A stretch of DNA of 6,423 nt from Nitrosomonas sp. UBA6494 (GTDB lineage: Bacteria > Pseudomonadota > Gammaproteobacteria > Burkholderiales > Nitrosomonadaceae), in contig DJMI01000039.1 of NCBI GenBank assembly GCA_002435335.1, forward strand, positions 1 through 6,423, read 5' to 3'. Of this stretch, positions 6,019-6,423 are shown in pieces. How positions within the stretch are numbered: the stretch's first letter is position 1; each line of letters starts with the position of its first letter. The translations under genes were made by a program, and so were the position numbers. The notes below the pieces were generated by a model that was not told where the DNA came from, made no database searches, and was given only the letters and a program-made list of their open reading frames with translations.

Positions 6019-6423
6019 ATGAATACCGAAGATTTTCGCCCCGAAAAAAAAGCCAAAGTTTTTTATCCACCGCAACGTGTTTTGATGGGTCCGGGACCGT
6101 CGGATACGCATCCGCGTGTGTTGAATGCGATGGCACGCCCGACTCTGGGTCACTTGGATCCCGTTTTCACCGAAATGATGGAAGAAATCAAGGATCTGAT
6201 GCGCTATGCATTTCAAACCAAAAATCGCATGACTTTTCCGGTTTCCGGTCCCGGATCGGTGGGCATGGAGATGTGCTTCGTCAACATGATCGAACCCGGT
6301 GATAAGGTCATCGTATGTCGCAATGGTGTGTTTGGTGGTCGCATGATCGAGAATGTGGAGCGTCATGGCGGTGTGGCTGTGGTGGTCGACGACAAGTGGG
6401 GTGAGCCGGTTGATCCGCAGAAA
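6019..6423 (+). CDS. Class V aminotransferase, alanine/serine-glyoxylate type (partial, runs off the right edge)
   Basis: The first 135 residues are present with no stop; family members have about 380-400, so roughly one third is seen. The sequence is typical of PLP-dependent fold-type I, class V enzymes of the alanine-glyoxylate / serine-glyoxylate aminotransferase group: GPGPSDTHPRV at 24-34, the GHLDP motif at 44-48, and SGPGSVGME at 76-84, which forms the PLP phosphate-binding turn. The Schiff-base lysine lies beyond the window and cannot be checked. These enzymes make glycine from glyoxylate with alanine or serine as amino donor; the donor cannot be decided here. In an autotroph with RuBisCO this would fit recycling of phosphoglycolate (inference). 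The start ATG has AGGA at 6009-6012, 6 nt upstream. The gene is divergent from pycA across a 271-bp repeat-rich region. Confidence 0.88.
   Translation, partial: MNTEDFRPEKKAKVFYPPQRVLMGPGPSDTHPRVLNAMARPTLGHLDPVFTEMMEEIKDLMRYAFQTKNRMTFPVSGPGSVGMEMCFVNMIEPGDKVIVCRNGVFGGRMIENVERHGGVAVVVDDKWGEPVDPQK

Overview
The window looks like ordinary chromosomal DNA from a betaproteobacterium. From the overall style of the proteins and the gene set I would guess an ammonia oxidiser of the Nitrosomonadaceae, but this is recognition without a database search. There is no mobile element, CRISPR array or phage gene. Five protein genes and one tRNA are supported, and everything else in the coding stretches is antisense shadow.

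Layout: (1) At 3-78, minus strand, is a complete tRNA-Met(CAT) with an encoded CCA end. Just upstream lies a recognisable stable-RNA promoter whose -35 box sits inside a perfect inverted repeat. (2) Positions 80-451 are non-coding apart from that promoter, a TATAAT box for the next operon and a doubtful 33-codon reading frame. (3) At 452-2365, plus strand, is a two-gene operon: a UbiH/UbiF/UbiI-family flavin hydroxylase of ubiquinone synthesis, then 21 bp later a periplasmic DsbC/DsbG-type disulfide isomerase. (4) A 111-bp convergent gap without a clear terminator follows. (5) At 5747-2477, minus strand, is an operon of the biotin carboxylase subunit (pycA-type) followed by the carboxyltransferase/biotin-carrier subunit (pycB/oadA-type). 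(6) A 271-bp AT-rich divergent intergenic region (5748-6018) is packed with short palindromes and repeats. (7) From 6019 to the right edge is the N-terminal third of a class V aminotransferase of the alanine/serine-glyoxylate type, cut off by the window.

How the genes may work together: the two carboxylase subunits together have every catalytic part of a two-subunit pyruvate carboxylase. It would make oxaloacetate from pyruvate and bicarbonate, an anaplerotic step. The divergent aminotransferase probably converts glyoxylate to glycine, which in a Calvin-cycle organism would fit glycolate salvage. A shared regulatory region between them is plausible but unproven. The hydroxylase-isomerase pair serves respiratory quinone supply and periplasmic protein folding.

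I did not find a novel system. The parts most worth a second look are the repeat-rich divergent control region, the inverted repeat on the tRNA promoter, and the isomerase that combines a DsbG-like active site with a DsbC-like second cysteine pair.
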